From assembly GCF_003286085.1 (NCBI RefSeq), contig NW_020825331.1, positions 558,001 to 622,000 of the forward strand: a stretch of DNA of 64,000 nucleotides, read 5' to 3'. Source of the DNA: Drosophila persimilis (Eukaryota > Arthropoda > Insecta > Diptera > Drosophilidae). Position numbers and translations under genes: made by a program. A model generated the notes under the pieces. That model was not told the DNA's origin and ran no database searches. It saw nothing but the letters and a program-made list of their open reading frames with translations. Positions 50,605 to 60,135 of this stretch are shown here, piece by piece (the first letter of the stretch is position 1; each line of letters opens with the position of its first letter).

Positions 50605-51390
50605 TTAATATTTGATGTTATCTTTATGTATAATTCTGTTTCTATTGTTGATTATAATTTTATTCGGTCGATTTTCCTTAACTACCTGCTTTTTGTATCG
50701 GGATTGAAGTTTATTTCTTTCCCCGAATTTCTTTTCATAGACTACTTCTCCTATTTTATAATCTTTTTCTCTTCTATCTTTGTTATGTATCTTAAGCATT
50801 TTGGTCTGAGCTTCCTTAAGTAATATTGGATTATGTTTGTGTTCTATTTTGTTATACAATATGTCATATGGCATTTGATTGGTCGTTGAATGTATCGTCA
50901 GGTTATATTTCAGTGCCGCCCTTATTATTATTTCTGAATAATCTGTTAGATTTAGTTCATCCTTGATGCACCGCGCTATTTCTGTTAGTGTGGAATGTAC
51001 CCTTTCTACCTGACCATTTGAGGTGCTGTGTCTGGGATCAGCATAATAAATAGTTAAGTTACTTCTTTGTATGAATGATCTAAATTGTGCTGAAGTAAAG
51101 CTTGGTTCGTTGTCAGTCATTAATGATGTTGCTAACGGAAAGTGTTGTAAAATTTCCATTACCTTATTTTCAATGTTTAATTTACTTTGAATTTCCTTGA
51201 CCACCAAGTATTTGGAATAAGAATCTATACAAGTTATGAATGTTAGGTTTTGGGCATAGTATATGTCTAAGTGTAATTGATCTCCTTCTTTTGCTGGAAT
51301 GGGAGCTTCCCCAATTGGAATTTTTACAGGGTGTCTCCGATATTTGTTTTTGTTACAGATCTCACAATTTTTTATATATTCTTTTAATTT
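50605..51390 (-). CDS. Errantivirus pol, 3' part: integrase
   Basis: The integrase inserts the element's DNA into the host chromosome. This frame holds the CxxC half of the HHCC zinc finger (CEIC, residues 15-18 counted from the Met at 51,408), then a DDE core with D48 (HLDIYY), D99 (MTDNEPS) and E135 (GQVERVHS). The D-E gap is 35 residues, exactly the canonical D,D(35)E. The C-terminal region is basic. The His pair of the zinc finger (HCRAH) lies in the preceding frame, so the domain is split by a frame break at 51,382-51,392. The Met at 51,408 lies upstream of the break in this frame and is not a natural start. The pol stop is at 50,605. Confidence 0.9.
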   Translation of the reverse strand, partial: KLKEYIKNCEICNKNKYRRHPVKIPIGEAPIPAKEGDQLHLDIYYAQNLTFITCIDSYSKYLVVKEIQSKLNIENKVMEILQHFPLATSLMTDNEPSFTSAQFRSFIQRSNLTIYYADPRHSTSNGQVERVHSTLTEIARCIKDELNLTDYSEIIIRAALKYNLTIHSTTNQMPYDILYNKIEHKHNPILLKEAQTKMLKIHNKDRREKDYKIGEVVYEKKFGERNKLQSRYKKQVVKENRPNKIIINNRNRIIHKDNIKY

Positions 51391-51392
51391 TT
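51382..51392 (-). other. Frame break inside pol (integrase zinc finger)
   Basis: The reverse transcriptase/RNase H frame stops here while the integrase continues in another frame. The sense sequence is two short A-runs (A5 and A4) separated by TT. A single-base length difference would account for it. The flanking protein on both sides is well conserved with the family, so this is an indel and not a programmed site. Confidence 0.8.
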
Positions 51393-54146
51393 GTGCAGGT
51401 TTGGCCAATAATACAGCTTAGTTATTTGTTTGTAATTTTCGTCTAGTCCTCTATGGGCTCTGCAATGTGTTTCTTCTATAATTATAGCTTTATCTTCTGA
51501 ATTTACTACATCTTGGAGGAACTTTCTTGTGAAGAGAAATTTATTTATGAAGTTTTCCTTTAGCTTATTTTGGATAAGGTATAAATCTTCTAAAGTGCAG
51601 TGTATTCCTGTGGTTAAGTGAGGCTGAATAAATTCTTTTAAAATGATTAGCAGATTGTCAACCGTATCAAATTCAATAATATGTCGGGTATTTTCATAAA
51701 CTCTTACTAACTCATGAACTGTGAATCTCCCTTGCGCTAATAGTAGCTGCTGTTTAAATTGGTTTAGAGGCTTGCTAGTCTCTTGAATGACGTTTTCGAA
51801 ACTACTCTCTGCTGAATGCTGAGTATTTATGTCTGATTCTGATTCTGTCTGGTCGACATCACTATCTGTCATATGATTTATTTTAATCCGAGATAACGCG
51901 TCCGCTACTACGTTAGTTGAGCCTGGCTTATAAATGATTTTTGGTGTGAAACTTTCTATGAAGTAATACCAACGTTTCATTTCAACATTTGGATTTTTTT
52001 GCGACATTGCAAAGGACAAAGGTTGGTGATCTGTATGTATTTCAATTCCACTCACTCCGTATAAATAATTTCGCAAATTTTTTAATGCCCATACAATAGC
52101 TAATAATTCTTTTTTATTAGTAGCATATAATTGCTCGGTTTTACTTAAAGTTTTAGAAATAAATGTTATGGGATTCCCATCTTGCGACAAAACTGCACCT
52201 ATTGCTATGTCCGATGCATCTGTGGTTAATGTGAATTTTTTATTGTAATCTGGTTGTACTAATTCAATATGTGCTATTAAACTGTCCTTTAAATTATTAA
52301 ATGCTCCAATTGCTGGTTCATCCAGCTGTATTAATGCTTTCTTGGATGCCCTTCGTGAAACTTTCCCATTTACTCCGCTCAGATATTTTGTTAAAGGTTT
52401 GGCAATTGTGGCATAATTTCGGACAAATTTTCTGTAATACCCTGTTAGTCCTAAGAAGCTACGTAGCTCTCTGATATTTTTAGGAATTGGATAGTTTTGT
52501 ATTGTGGAGATTTTGTCTGGATCTGTTTTAATGATATTTTGGGAAACAATGTATCCCAGAAATTTGGTTTCCAATTGAAAGAATTTAGACTTTTCAAGTG
52601 AAATTTTCATGTTAGCGTTTTGCAATATCTGAATTATATGAATTAGATCTTTATAATGTTGTTCTATAGTTTTTGAAAATATTATTATATCGTCCATATA
52701 AACGTGACAAGTTTTCCCAACTTGTTCTCTAAGTATATCGTCCATTGCCCTTTGGAAAATTCTGGGAGCGTTCGTCAATCCCATAGGCATTCTTAGAAAT
52801 TCATATTTGCCGTTATTTATGGAAAAAGATGTTTTTTCAATATCTGATTCCCTCATTAAAATCTGATAGAAACCTGACTCTAAGTCAATGGCCGAGAAAT
52901 ATTTCGCTTTACCTAAATTGGCAAGGATTACTGAAGGATCTTGCATAGGGTATCTATCCGGTATAGTGTTTTCATTAAGTTTCTTAAAGTCTATTACTAA
53001 TCTATGCTTAGGAGTTCCGTCCTCATTTACTCCCTTCTTTGGTACTACTATTACCGGTGAATTATATGGGCTTTTACTAGGTCTGATTATACCTTCATCT
53101 AACATTTTACTTATTTCGTTATTAACGAAATCGTTAACCGAATAAGCGTATGGATACTGCTTGCCATATACCGGTCTATCGTGTTCAGTGTTAATCTCTC
53201 CTTTTATATCCGTTCTGAACGGTAACTGTAAATTTATATTGGCATGGTCTTCTTCGATGATAGATACCATTTTCTCTCTGAGATTTTCTAAATTGTCCTC
53301 TTTGTAGGTTATTGTGTTATACAATTTCATTTTTTTCAATTCAGAATTTGCATAATTTTGAATGTCGGATATTTCTACGACGGCGCGTTCAGGATTTTTG
53401 CATCCCAAACTTTTAAATTGTTTATTGTCGGATAATTCAACGACGGCGTGTTCAGGATTCTTTAATCCCAAACTATTCGAACTTTTAGTGTCGGATAATT
53501 CAACGACGGCGTGCTCAGGATATTTTAATCCCAAACTATTAAAACTTTGGATGTCGGATAATTCAACGACGGCGGGCTCAGGATATTTGAATCCCAAACT
53601 ATTGACGGATAATTCTTCGTCGGCGTGCTCAGGATTTTTTGATCCCAAGCTATATAAACTTCCTTCTACCTTTACTGAATCGCTTTTCATTTCTTTTTCT
53701 TCTTCAAAATATTTTTTTATTATATATTCCTTCAACGGAAGGATGGTTTTTCCTTCTATAAAGGTTAATTTGTTTAAAGAAAGGACCTCGTCATATATTA
53801 GTTTCTCCTCATTGTCTTTATAACTTAAAGTCCCCTTTCCTGTATCAATAACCGCTCCGATTTTCTTTAATAGGTTAAATCCTATTAGTAAATCTGCCTC
53901 CATTCCATCTATTTCATAAAACACTTGCTTTGTGTTGAAAATTGTTATATTATGGAAATATTTAATTATTGAAAACCCATTCACTGTAGCAACTTTCTTA
54001 TAGATTGGTAATTCATTTTTATTGTCGTAAATTCCTTTTTTTATATAACAGGAAGTTGCTCCCGTATCTATCAAAACTTTTAATTCTCTGTTTATTTTTT
54101 TGTCTACTCTTTTTAGGTAGGGCAGACCTACTTCGGGGGCTGATCT
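51384..54146 (-). CDS. Errantivirus pol, 5' part: protease, reverse transcriptase, RNase H
   Basis: Read from the proposed -1 slip point at 54,146. Residues here are counted from the Met at 54,074. The aspartic protease shows DTGA at 3-6 and the later LLIGFNLL flap at 62-69. Residues 142-242 are a tandem 21-residue repeat. The reverse transcriptase has AIDLESGF (395-402) and the YMDD catalytic box (459-462). RNase H follows with D619 (TTDASD), E656 (NKKELLA), D682 (HTDHQP) and D725 (VVADALSR). The frame ends at 896 just after the HCRAH half of the integrase zinc finger, because of the break at 51,382-51,392. It copies the element's RNA into DNA. Catalytic residues all look intact; only the join to integrase is lost. 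Confidence 0.95.
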   Translation of the reverse strand, partial: RSAPEVGLPYLKRVDKKINRELKVLIDTGATSCYIKKGIYDNKNELPIYKKVATVNGFSIIKYFHNITIFNTKQVFYEIDGMEADLLIGFNLLKKIGAVIDTGKGTLSYKDNEEKLIYDEVLSLNKLTFIEGKTILPLKEYIIKKYFEEEKEMKSDSVKVEGSLYSLGSKNPEHADEELSVNSLGFKYPEPAVVELSDIQSFNSLGLKYPEHAVVELSDTKSSNSLGLKNPEHAVVELSDNKQFKSLGCKNPERAVVEISDIQNYANSELKKMKLYNTITYKEDNLENLREKMVSIIEEDHANINLQLPFRTDIKGEINTEHDRPVYGKQYPYAYSVNDFVNNEISKMLDEGIIRPSKSPYNSPVIVVPKKGVNEDGTPKHRLVIDFKKLNENTIPDRYPMQDPSVILANLGKAKYFSAIDLESGFYQILMRESDIEKTSFSINNGKYEFLRMPMGLTNAPRIFQRAMDDILREQVGKTCHVYMDDIIIFSKTIEQHYKDLIHIIQILQNANMKISLEKSKFFQLETKFLGYIVSQNIIKTDPDKISTIQNYPIPKNIRELRSFLGLTGYYRKFVRNYATIAKPLTKYLSGVNGKVSRRASKKALIQLDEPAIGAFNNLKDSLIAHIELVQPDYNKKFTLTTDASDIAIGAVLSQDGNPITFISKTLSKTEQLYATNKKELLAIVWALKNLRNYLYGVSGIEIHTDHQPLSFAMSQKNPNVEMKRWYYFIESFTPKIIYKPGSTNVVADALSRIKINHMTDSDVDQTESESDINTQHSAESSFENVIQETSKPLNQFKQQLLLAQGRFTVHELVRVYENTRHIIEFDTVDNLLIILKEFIQPHLTTGIHCTLEDLYLIQNKLKENFINKFLFTRKFLQDVVNSEDKAIIIEETHCRAHRGLDENYKQITKLYYWPNLHKN
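53349..53651 (-). repeat. 63-bp in-frame tandem repeat in pol, about 4.8 copies
   Basis: GTCGGATA anchors recur at 53,364, 53,427, 53,490 and 53,553, exactly 63 bp apart, followed by a shorter fifth unit. They encode a 21-residue unit of the form SLGLKNPEHAVVELSDxxxx between protease and reverse transcriptase. The unit length is a multiple of three, so copy number can change without breaking pol. Confidence 0.9.
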
Positions 54147-54152
54147 AAAAAA
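54146..54152 (-). promoter_or_regulatory. Proposed -1 ribosomal frameshift heptamer T TTT TTA
   Basis: On the minus strand the codons CAT TTT TTA GAT form the classical slippery heptamer, also used at the HIV-1 gag-pol junction. A -1 slip here leads directly into the protease frame of pol. The frame entering the heptamer is a third frame that is open from about 54,265 to a TAG near 54,134; it is not the frame in which gag is read upstream. This implies an indel near the gag 3' end. Confidence 0.55.
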
Positions 54153-54188
54153 TGATCCTCCTCAATGTTATTTATCCTCATTGCTTTA

Positions 54189-55373
54189 TTAGCCGGTTGT
54201 TCCGACATTTCGTTTAGTTTTCGTTTTCTGCGCTGGATTGTCGTTAGACTGATTATTCGGGACTACGTTTGCCCTAAAATGCTGGGCTTGGCTATAATTG
54301 TTATTATTTCTCCTAAAATAACCGTTAGTATTCTCCCGATAATTTCTATTGTTATTATTTCCCCTGAATTGATTGCTGTTCTGTCGGTTCCGGATTTGTA
54401 TAGATTCGTCTACCTCCATTGGTTCTGGGGCCTGATTTTGTTGTCTATTACCCAAGAAATAGGGTTGTCCCCAAGACATGTTATTCCTCTGCAAATCCCT
54501 TTTTTGGTCGAATGGTGAACTGTTAGTCCTAGGTTGTCGTTGGTTGAATCTTAAGGTATTAAAATTATTATTCCCTGAATTTCTGGGACCGCTGAATTGG
54601 TAGGCAAATTGGGCCCGAATGTTATTAGATTGCAATTCCTGTACCTTTGCTAAGGCATTCGGTAAATCTGGGGGATTCAATGAAAATAGGATTTCAGCAA
54701 TGCCGCCGTTTAGGCCAGTGACAAAAATGCGTAAGGCATTGTCTCTAATTTTTTTATTTGATTCCTTGGTGATCTCACTGTCCTTTCCGTGAGTCATTAT
54801 TGTCTTATTTATTAACAAGGTCATTTTCTTGTTAACCTCGTTATAGAAATCTATAATTGAAAGGTTCCCTTGTCGGAGAACGCTTAATTCCTGTTCTATT
54901 ATGTAAATAGGTCTCTTGTCACTGTAAACAAAGTCAAGCCGTGAAAGTATGGCATCAAAATTTAGAACTGTCCCGTGGTTGGTCAGTGCGTCATGTGCTG
55001 GTCCTGTTATTTTGTTTCTCAAAATTGTTAATGCAATATAATATTGCTTACTTCCTTTCTTATATAACTTCACTGCAGTTTCTGCAGCTTCCCTCCATCC
55101 TACATATTGGTTTAATCCACCATTAAAAATTGGTAGGGATTCTATTACCTTCAATGTGGTGTCGTCTCTTATTGTCTCGTCTATTGTTTCTGCCTGATAA
55201 TCCGATACCTGATCGGATTTAGTTTCTATTTGCTGTTTTAAATTTACAATTTGCTCTTGTACTTGTGAAATTTGAAGTGCTATCAATTGTTTGACCAGAT
55301 CTGCTGTGAGATCGGTCCTTGCTTGAGAGTTAATCATTTTTAGTTTTTCAAAATCTAAAGTTAGCTGATCCAC
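54189..55373 (-). CDS. Errantivirus gag (capsid), probably shortened by a frame break
   Basis: Gag forms the particle that packages the element's RNA. The frame has 394 codons from a Met at 55,373, after an untranslated leader of about 550 bp. The N-terminal 80 residues are a heptad-rich, probably coiled-coil stretch. Residues 80-270 resemble the Ty3/gypsy capsid fold (for example the YVGWREAAETAV block). The C-terminal third is rich in Asn, Arg and Gln (NNRNYRENTN-type), an RNA-binding-like tail without a CCHC knuckle, as in other gypsy-type Gag proteins. It stops at 54,189, before the slip heptamer at 54,146-54,152. Another frame continues past the stop to that heptamer, so an indel in the A-rich stretch at about 54,208-54,232 probably truncated gag and uncoupled pol. 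Confidence 0.85.
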   Translation of the reverse strand: MDQLTLDFEKLKMINSQARTDLTADLVKQLIALQISQVQEQIVNLKQQIETKSDQVSDYQAETIDETIRDDTTLKVIESLPIFNGGLNQYVGWREAAETAVKLYKKGSKQYYIALTILRNKITGPAHDALTNHGTVLNFDAILSRLDFVYSDKRPIYIIEQELSVLRQGNLSIIDFYNEVNKKMTLLINKTIMTHGKDSEITKESNKKIRDNALRIFVTGLNGGIAEILFSLNPPDLPNALAKVQELQSNNIRAQFAYQFSGPRNSGNNNFNTLRFNQRQPRTNSSPFDQKRDLQRNNMSWGQPYFLGNRQQNQAPEPMEVDESIQIRNRQNSNQFRGNNNNRNYRENTNGYFRRNNNNYSQAQHFRANVVPNNQSNDNPAQKTKTKRNVGTTG

Positions 55374-55930
55374 TTTTAATTTTTCTTATATGTTAGTTTT
55401 TATAATCTTATATATCCTAATTGAACTTATATATTTATTAATACAACTCTTGCTCACGAAATATCCGGTAGGGGTCGTCCTTCTTAGTTTGGCAGATCTT
55501 CGAACGGGTCTTCCTTCTTAAATTTCTTTGCTCAGCTGGGTCTTCTGGGGGTCTTCCTTCTTTGGCTTCGCTGATCGTTTCACTTTCTTTGTATTTTGGT
55601 TTTGTCGGTTTTGTTGGTTTTGTTTTTTTAAAAACTTTGGGTTTCTTTGGTTTTTTTTGTATTTACGAATTGCCTTGATTAGCTTTTTGTTTTATTTGTA
55701 TTTTGCGTTGTATTTGTATTTGTATTTGTATTTGTATTTGTATTTGTATTTGTATTTGTTTTTGCACACCCTAAGCTCCGGTTTGTTTCCTTTTTATCTC
55801 ACTTTTTTTATCTATATCACACAGTCACTCCGCGTTTTTAATTTTGAAGGATTTATTCCATTAATTAATTGTCCTTCGGGTTTCGGCACGACGCAACACT
55901 TTTATCATTCGGTGCTTTTTAGACAACGTC
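55374..55930 (-). other. Errantivirus untranslated leader
   Basis: The stretch between primer site and gag is T-rich on the plus strand and has no long frame of its own in sense. It contains a perfect hexamer array at 55,711-55,758 and repeated GTCTTCCTTCTT blocks at 55,505-55,560. In the gypsy element the equivalent region carries the Su(Hw) insulator. I do not see a clear array of Su(Hw) consensus sites here. Confidence 0.7.
55711..55758. repeat. (TATTTG)8 hexamer array in the errantivirus leader
   Basis: Eight perfect TATTTG units (CAAATA in sense), with imperfect units on the left. It lies in the untranslated leader. Confidence 0.9.
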
Positions 55931-55948
55931 GCCCCACGTTGGGCGCCA
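55931..55948 (-). other. Primer binding site for tRNA-Lys
   Basis: On the minus strand TGGCGCCCAACGTGGGGC directly follows the 5' LTR. It is complementary to the 3' end of Drosophila tRNA-Lys(CUU), including the CCA tail, over 18 bases. Its first T is also the last base of the LTR. tRNA-Lys is the primer used by gypsy itself. Confidence 0.9.
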
Positions 55949-56479
55949 ATTAAACAACTGCGGTAGCGGATTGTGTTTTTAAAAAGTTTTTATTTTACTT
56001 CGAACTTCACTGATATAGATTTAAGTAGAGGGTCACAAAGGAATTCCGGGCCAAGGGATTGCGCGATCTTAATATTTAGCTAGACTTTGCGGTGTCGCTG
56101 CTGGATCAAGACTGATTTGAACTTTCTGATCTTTGCATCGTTGATCCCTTTCGGGAATCGTTTTTCTATAAACATTTCAATTGATTTCGCCATCCCGAGT
56201 ATTAGATTTCGTCATCCAAAGAGAGAACTGTAAAAGGCCTAAAGTGCAGGATCTGCAGAAAGCCGGGAGTGAGATTGTTTATGAGAAGCCGGGTGTGGGC
56301 AAACATTGGTTTTCCATTTAGGCGAGTGTCAAAGAATGGGATTGCGGCGGGGGCGCTTGAGATTGTACATCTTAGAAATCAATTAGGCGGAGGCCCAAGA
56401 TTGAAATTGTTTTCGTTTTGGAAAACCAAAGATTGTTTACAACTCGTATAAGAGCTCAATGGAATTGGGTACGTTAACT
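55948..56479 (-). repeat. 5' LTR of the errantivirus
   Basis: 532 bp, carrying the element's promoter. It starts AGTTAACG in sense and appears identical to the 3' LTR. The identical copies show that little or no time has passed since insertion. Confidence 0.95.
56110..56115 (-). promoter_or_regulatory. Possible initiator (TCAGTC) in the 5' LTR
   Basis: TCAGTC on the minus strand matches the fly initiator TCA(G/T)T(C/T). About 28 bases downstream AGTCTA is close to the downstream promoter element. There is no TATA box at the right distance. TATA-less, initiator-driven promoters are usual for gypsy-type LTRs. This would put the RNA start near 56,113 and give a U3 of about 366 bp. Confidence 0.4.
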
Positions 56480-56483
56480 TGCA
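56480..56483. repeat. Target-site duplication TGCA (right)
   Basis: Pairs with 48,620-48,623. The duplicated bases abut both LTR ends exactly. Confidence 0.9.
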
Positions 56484-57488
56484 TGTACATATGTATATAT
56501 TCTCACGCACGGCAGCAGTCTATGCCGAAGCTCTCTCTCTCCCGACATCAGATCACGCCTCTCTTCGTTTCGCTATCGCTCTCTCGATCTGTGCTTTGGT
56601 GAAGCTTTGCTTGCATTAGCGGACATCCTAATCATCACTCACACACATGTAATCACAACGAAGCTTTCTGTTGTATTTGCTGTTGTAATAAATGCATCAC
56701 GATTCGGCTCCCCTGCCCCTGATCTAGCAATCACTTCTCGCACGTTTGGGTTTTTGGGATTTGGGATTTACGTCTTTACATCGGCTAACGCGTTTTACCC
56801 TTGAGCTTGAACTTTTGCCACATGAAAGTTTTGAAGCGAAATGTTACTCGTCTCCTCTTTAGAACGATGTTCTTTCTGGGCGAAAGCTTTAGTGTTGATG
56901 TAAATGCAGGGCCTCGTGGCTCCTTGGCCGCGCTGCAAAACATCTGGTGTAAATAGTAATACTCTTTGCGAGGGCATAAAAAACAGTATCTTCTTAAATG
57001 GGACAAAGAGGTGCGTGCGCAAAAGTCCTTCGAGGCCTTGGGGAAATTTGCTCAACTTAGGCGCGCACCATTTAACATTGAGCAACGCAACGAACGAGCA
57101 GAGTGGATTACACACATGAGAGAGCAGGCCGATGAGAGAGTAGGGGAAGGGAGGCTGAAGCAGAACGTAATCGAAACCCGTCAAAATGGCAAACACAACA
57201 AAGAGCGAAAAGAAAGCGGACGAGAGAGAGAGCAAAGTAGAAGTGGAGTGAGTCCAAAGAAGGGCTAAGCACATTACACGATCGGCATCAAAAGGGAGTG
57301 CGTGTGTGTGAGTGCATTCGATAAAGATCAGCTGCCGAAGGATCCGAGGATCCGAGAATCTGAGGATCTACCATCTACACATCTACCCATCTAATGCCGG
57401 CTGACAGATTATTATTAGCGTAACATTAACGTCAAATTACGCATCTATTTTGCGCACTTTATCCATGCCACACACTCACTCCCCTCCC

Positions 57489-57537
57489 CGCTGCACCGCC
57501 GCTGCACCGCCGCTGCACCGCCGCTGCACTGCCGCTG
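57489..57537. repeat. 11-bp tandem repeat (GCTGCACCGCC)
   Basis: Four and a half units of GCTGCACCGCC with a final ACT variant. The unit length is not a multiple of three. Confidence 0.85.
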
Positions 57538-58275
57538 AAGGCGGTGCAACATCAAGGGCGCGCACATGTGCAAGGATTTGCCCCCGAAATAGAGAGATTA
57601 CTGGACCATGCATGGACCAAAAGGGCGGGAGGTACGGTAGGCGCTGGTCAGTGCGGCATCCTCATGGAATGCGGGCAGGTGGAAGGATCTAAGAGATCAG
57701 CCGGGGAGATCGCTCCTTGAGAGATATGTATGTATGTATGTGGAATGTGGAAGACATAGCCCGCTGAAGCGTTCGAACAGATATGGGAATGAAACTTCCT
57801 TCACGGGGAGAGGGGGAATCAGTTGGGAAACTATTGTCTGTGGCGGCAGGTAAGGGACCGGAGGCTCTCCATCCCTCAGCAGCAGCAGCAGCGAGTGTGT
57901 TGTGTGGAGCTTTTCTTGGATCGTATACCCCCCCCCCCACTGTTCCAGAACTAATCCCCATATAATCCGCACGACATGCCGAACCATCATCACCGCCACC
58001 ACCTGACGCCACTCCCACACCAAGTGGGTGTCGGAGGGACGGTCGGGGGAAACTATGCCGAAGGAAGAGAGGAAGGGTGTATGCGAGGCGTGACAATAAT
58101 TAAAAGATTTCCAATGTCAATAGCGTAAATGGAAGGAAAACAAAGTTGCAGCCAAAACTAAATAGGAAAAGCAAATGCCACCCGTTCCGTTCCGCCCCCC
58201 TCCACGCCCACTCCTTGGGCGGGAAAAGCGCACACAAATGTTTGTCTTCCTCTCCCCCGCTCTCCGGTCTCACTA

Positions 58276-58311
58276 TTTGTTTGTTTGTTTGTTTGTCTCT
58301 TTGTTTGTTGA
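58276..58311. repeat. (TTTG)n tetranucleotide repeat
   Basis: TTTG units, interrupted once by TCTC. Confidence 0.85.
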
Positions 58312-60135
58312 TTGAGACGGCTTTGATTTTCGCTCAGCGGATTTTGATGGGGTGTACGGTGTGGGCGGGGGTGCACCAAGCGACCAGGGGGTGTGGACAG
58401 TGGGCGATGGGTGATGTGATGGGTGCTGCGACAAGTGCGCCCCTGTATTTGCAGAGCCGTTATGTGCATAAGCAACAACGATTATTGACATATCGCCAGC
58501 GACGCAGCAGCGACGAAGCAGCGACAAAGCGACAGTGCAAATAACGCATAAAATTCCAGCTTCGGCAGCCGGCGGCTTAGATACCCTATAACCATATACA
58601 TATATATGGGTGTTTTACATACATACATATGTACATATATGCTTATACGCATAGACATAAAATTGCATTTTAGAAACATATGTAAATGATGCCCACGATA
58701 TTTAAACAGTTTCGTGGCAAAAATGTGCTAAAAGTCAACATACCTTTATCTGGTAGGGTATCGCCGCCTCTACTTCATTCTAGCCCCCCTCCAACGCAAC
58801 CATCCGCAAGGCACATGCAAATCGAAATGCAGCGGTAAATGTCAACGCGAGCGCGTGTCTGTGTGGCTCTGTGTCTCTGTGTGTGCTCTCTCACTCTCGC
58901 TCTCTCCCCAAAAAGTCTCCAAATCCAAATTGAACCTCTGTTCCCCCTGGCGAAGCGGCGGTCGTGCGTGAAATTTAATCAAAGCAAGACTCCACTCCTT
59001 TACACACGCTCCCGGCCTCTTTCTCACACCGCTTCTTACCTCACTCTCTCCCTCTCTCTCACTCTTTCTCTTGCCAACATTTGTATGGAGTATATGTATG
59101 CAGCCATCAATGTGGCCAAAACAGTTTTTGGCTATCCCCCAAGCGGCGCCACACCGGAAATGTTGCACATTTGTAACTGTAACTGTGGCACACTCTTTAC
59201 CCATGAAGGAGGAGGTGAAAGAGAAGGATATGATATGAATGGAAGTGGGCAGGGAAGAGCAGGGAAAAATCTTGAGAAATGTGAAAGTTTTCCACAAAAG
59301 TGCAAATTTCTGTCAATTGTTGTAAATGGAGTTTCCTTTTTCCTGTCCTTGAAGGAAGAAAGAGAGGAGTTGTTCGATGGGGAAGAGGAAGTGCTGATGT
59401 CCGTTCTTGCAAAGAGGGAGAGTGAGAAACGGAGAACAGTTGCTCTTTCTGTTAAAGAAAGACAGAGGAAGAATTGCGAAATATTGAGTATAAAGTATTA
59501 TTGAAATCAAATTTGGCGCCCACTCACGCTCCTACCAGTGTTGCTTTTGTAGAAAGTGCAGCCCTGGTCGGGGTCATATGTGCCCTGGCAGCCAGCCCTG
59601 CCAGCAGAAGCGCCGCGTGAAAGAAAAACAAAATCAGCTGAACCGCAAAGAACACAAGAAAAGCAACGAGCACAGAGAGAAGAGAACAGCTACAAAAAAG
59701 TTGAAGAGAATTCGCAAGTTTATTTTTAAATCGTTGTCCCCCCGCGAGCGAACGAACCATTCTTTTTCTGACGCTCTCTTCGCTGTCGCTGTCGCTGACG
59801 CGGGCGACGTCGTCACGTGGAGCACTAGCGGCAGCAGTCCACGTCTCTGCGCTGCTATTGTTATCGCTGTTTTGCTTTTAATCGTCAGTTTTATTTGCGG
59901 TCTACTTTGTTCTCTTAACCATTCGAGTACAGTGGGGAAAAAAATGCTGGGCGAGTGTACGTACATAAATATGTTTAACAAAAACTACTCTTCTGCTGTA
60001 TACCATTGCAAATAATTGCGAGCATTCCGTATTGCGTTTACTTGTTCATACATACATATGTATGCATAAATTTGCTTTGTTTTGCTCCATTCCGATTCAA
60101 TTGTGGATTGATTGCCATGTGCCAGAAAAGAAAGC

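Larger units (their letters stand above)
48624..56479 (-). mobile_element. Complete gypsy-type errantivirus (LTR retrotransposon with env)
   Basis: A 7,856-bp element on the minus strand. In sense order it has a 5' LTR (55,948-56,479), a tRNA-Lys primer site, an untranslated leader, gag, pol (protease, reverse transcriptase, RNase H, integrase), env, a polypurine tract and a 3' LTR (48,624-49,155). The LTRs begin AGTTAAC and end TTTAATT in the sense direction and are 532 bp each. They appear identical along their whole length, so the insertion is very recent. It is flanked by TGCA repeats. The env frame with a fusion-peptide motif, the tRNA-Lys primer and the 4-bp duplication place it in the insect errantiviruses (Ty3/gypsy group) related to gypsy. 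gag, pol and env each appear interrupted by one frame break in an A-rich run (see those entries). I cannot name the family without a repeat-library search. Confidence 0.95.

Noticed and set aside
55374..55930. Gypsy-like Su(Hw) insulator in the errantivirus leader
   Set aside because: I found only one weak TTGCACACCC-like word and no array of consensus sites.
56795..57274. 159-codon minus-strand frame overlapping 71- and 100-codon plus-strand frames right of the errantivirus
   Set aside because: No family resemblance and no codon bias. Probably chance, or debris of an older repeat I could not identify.
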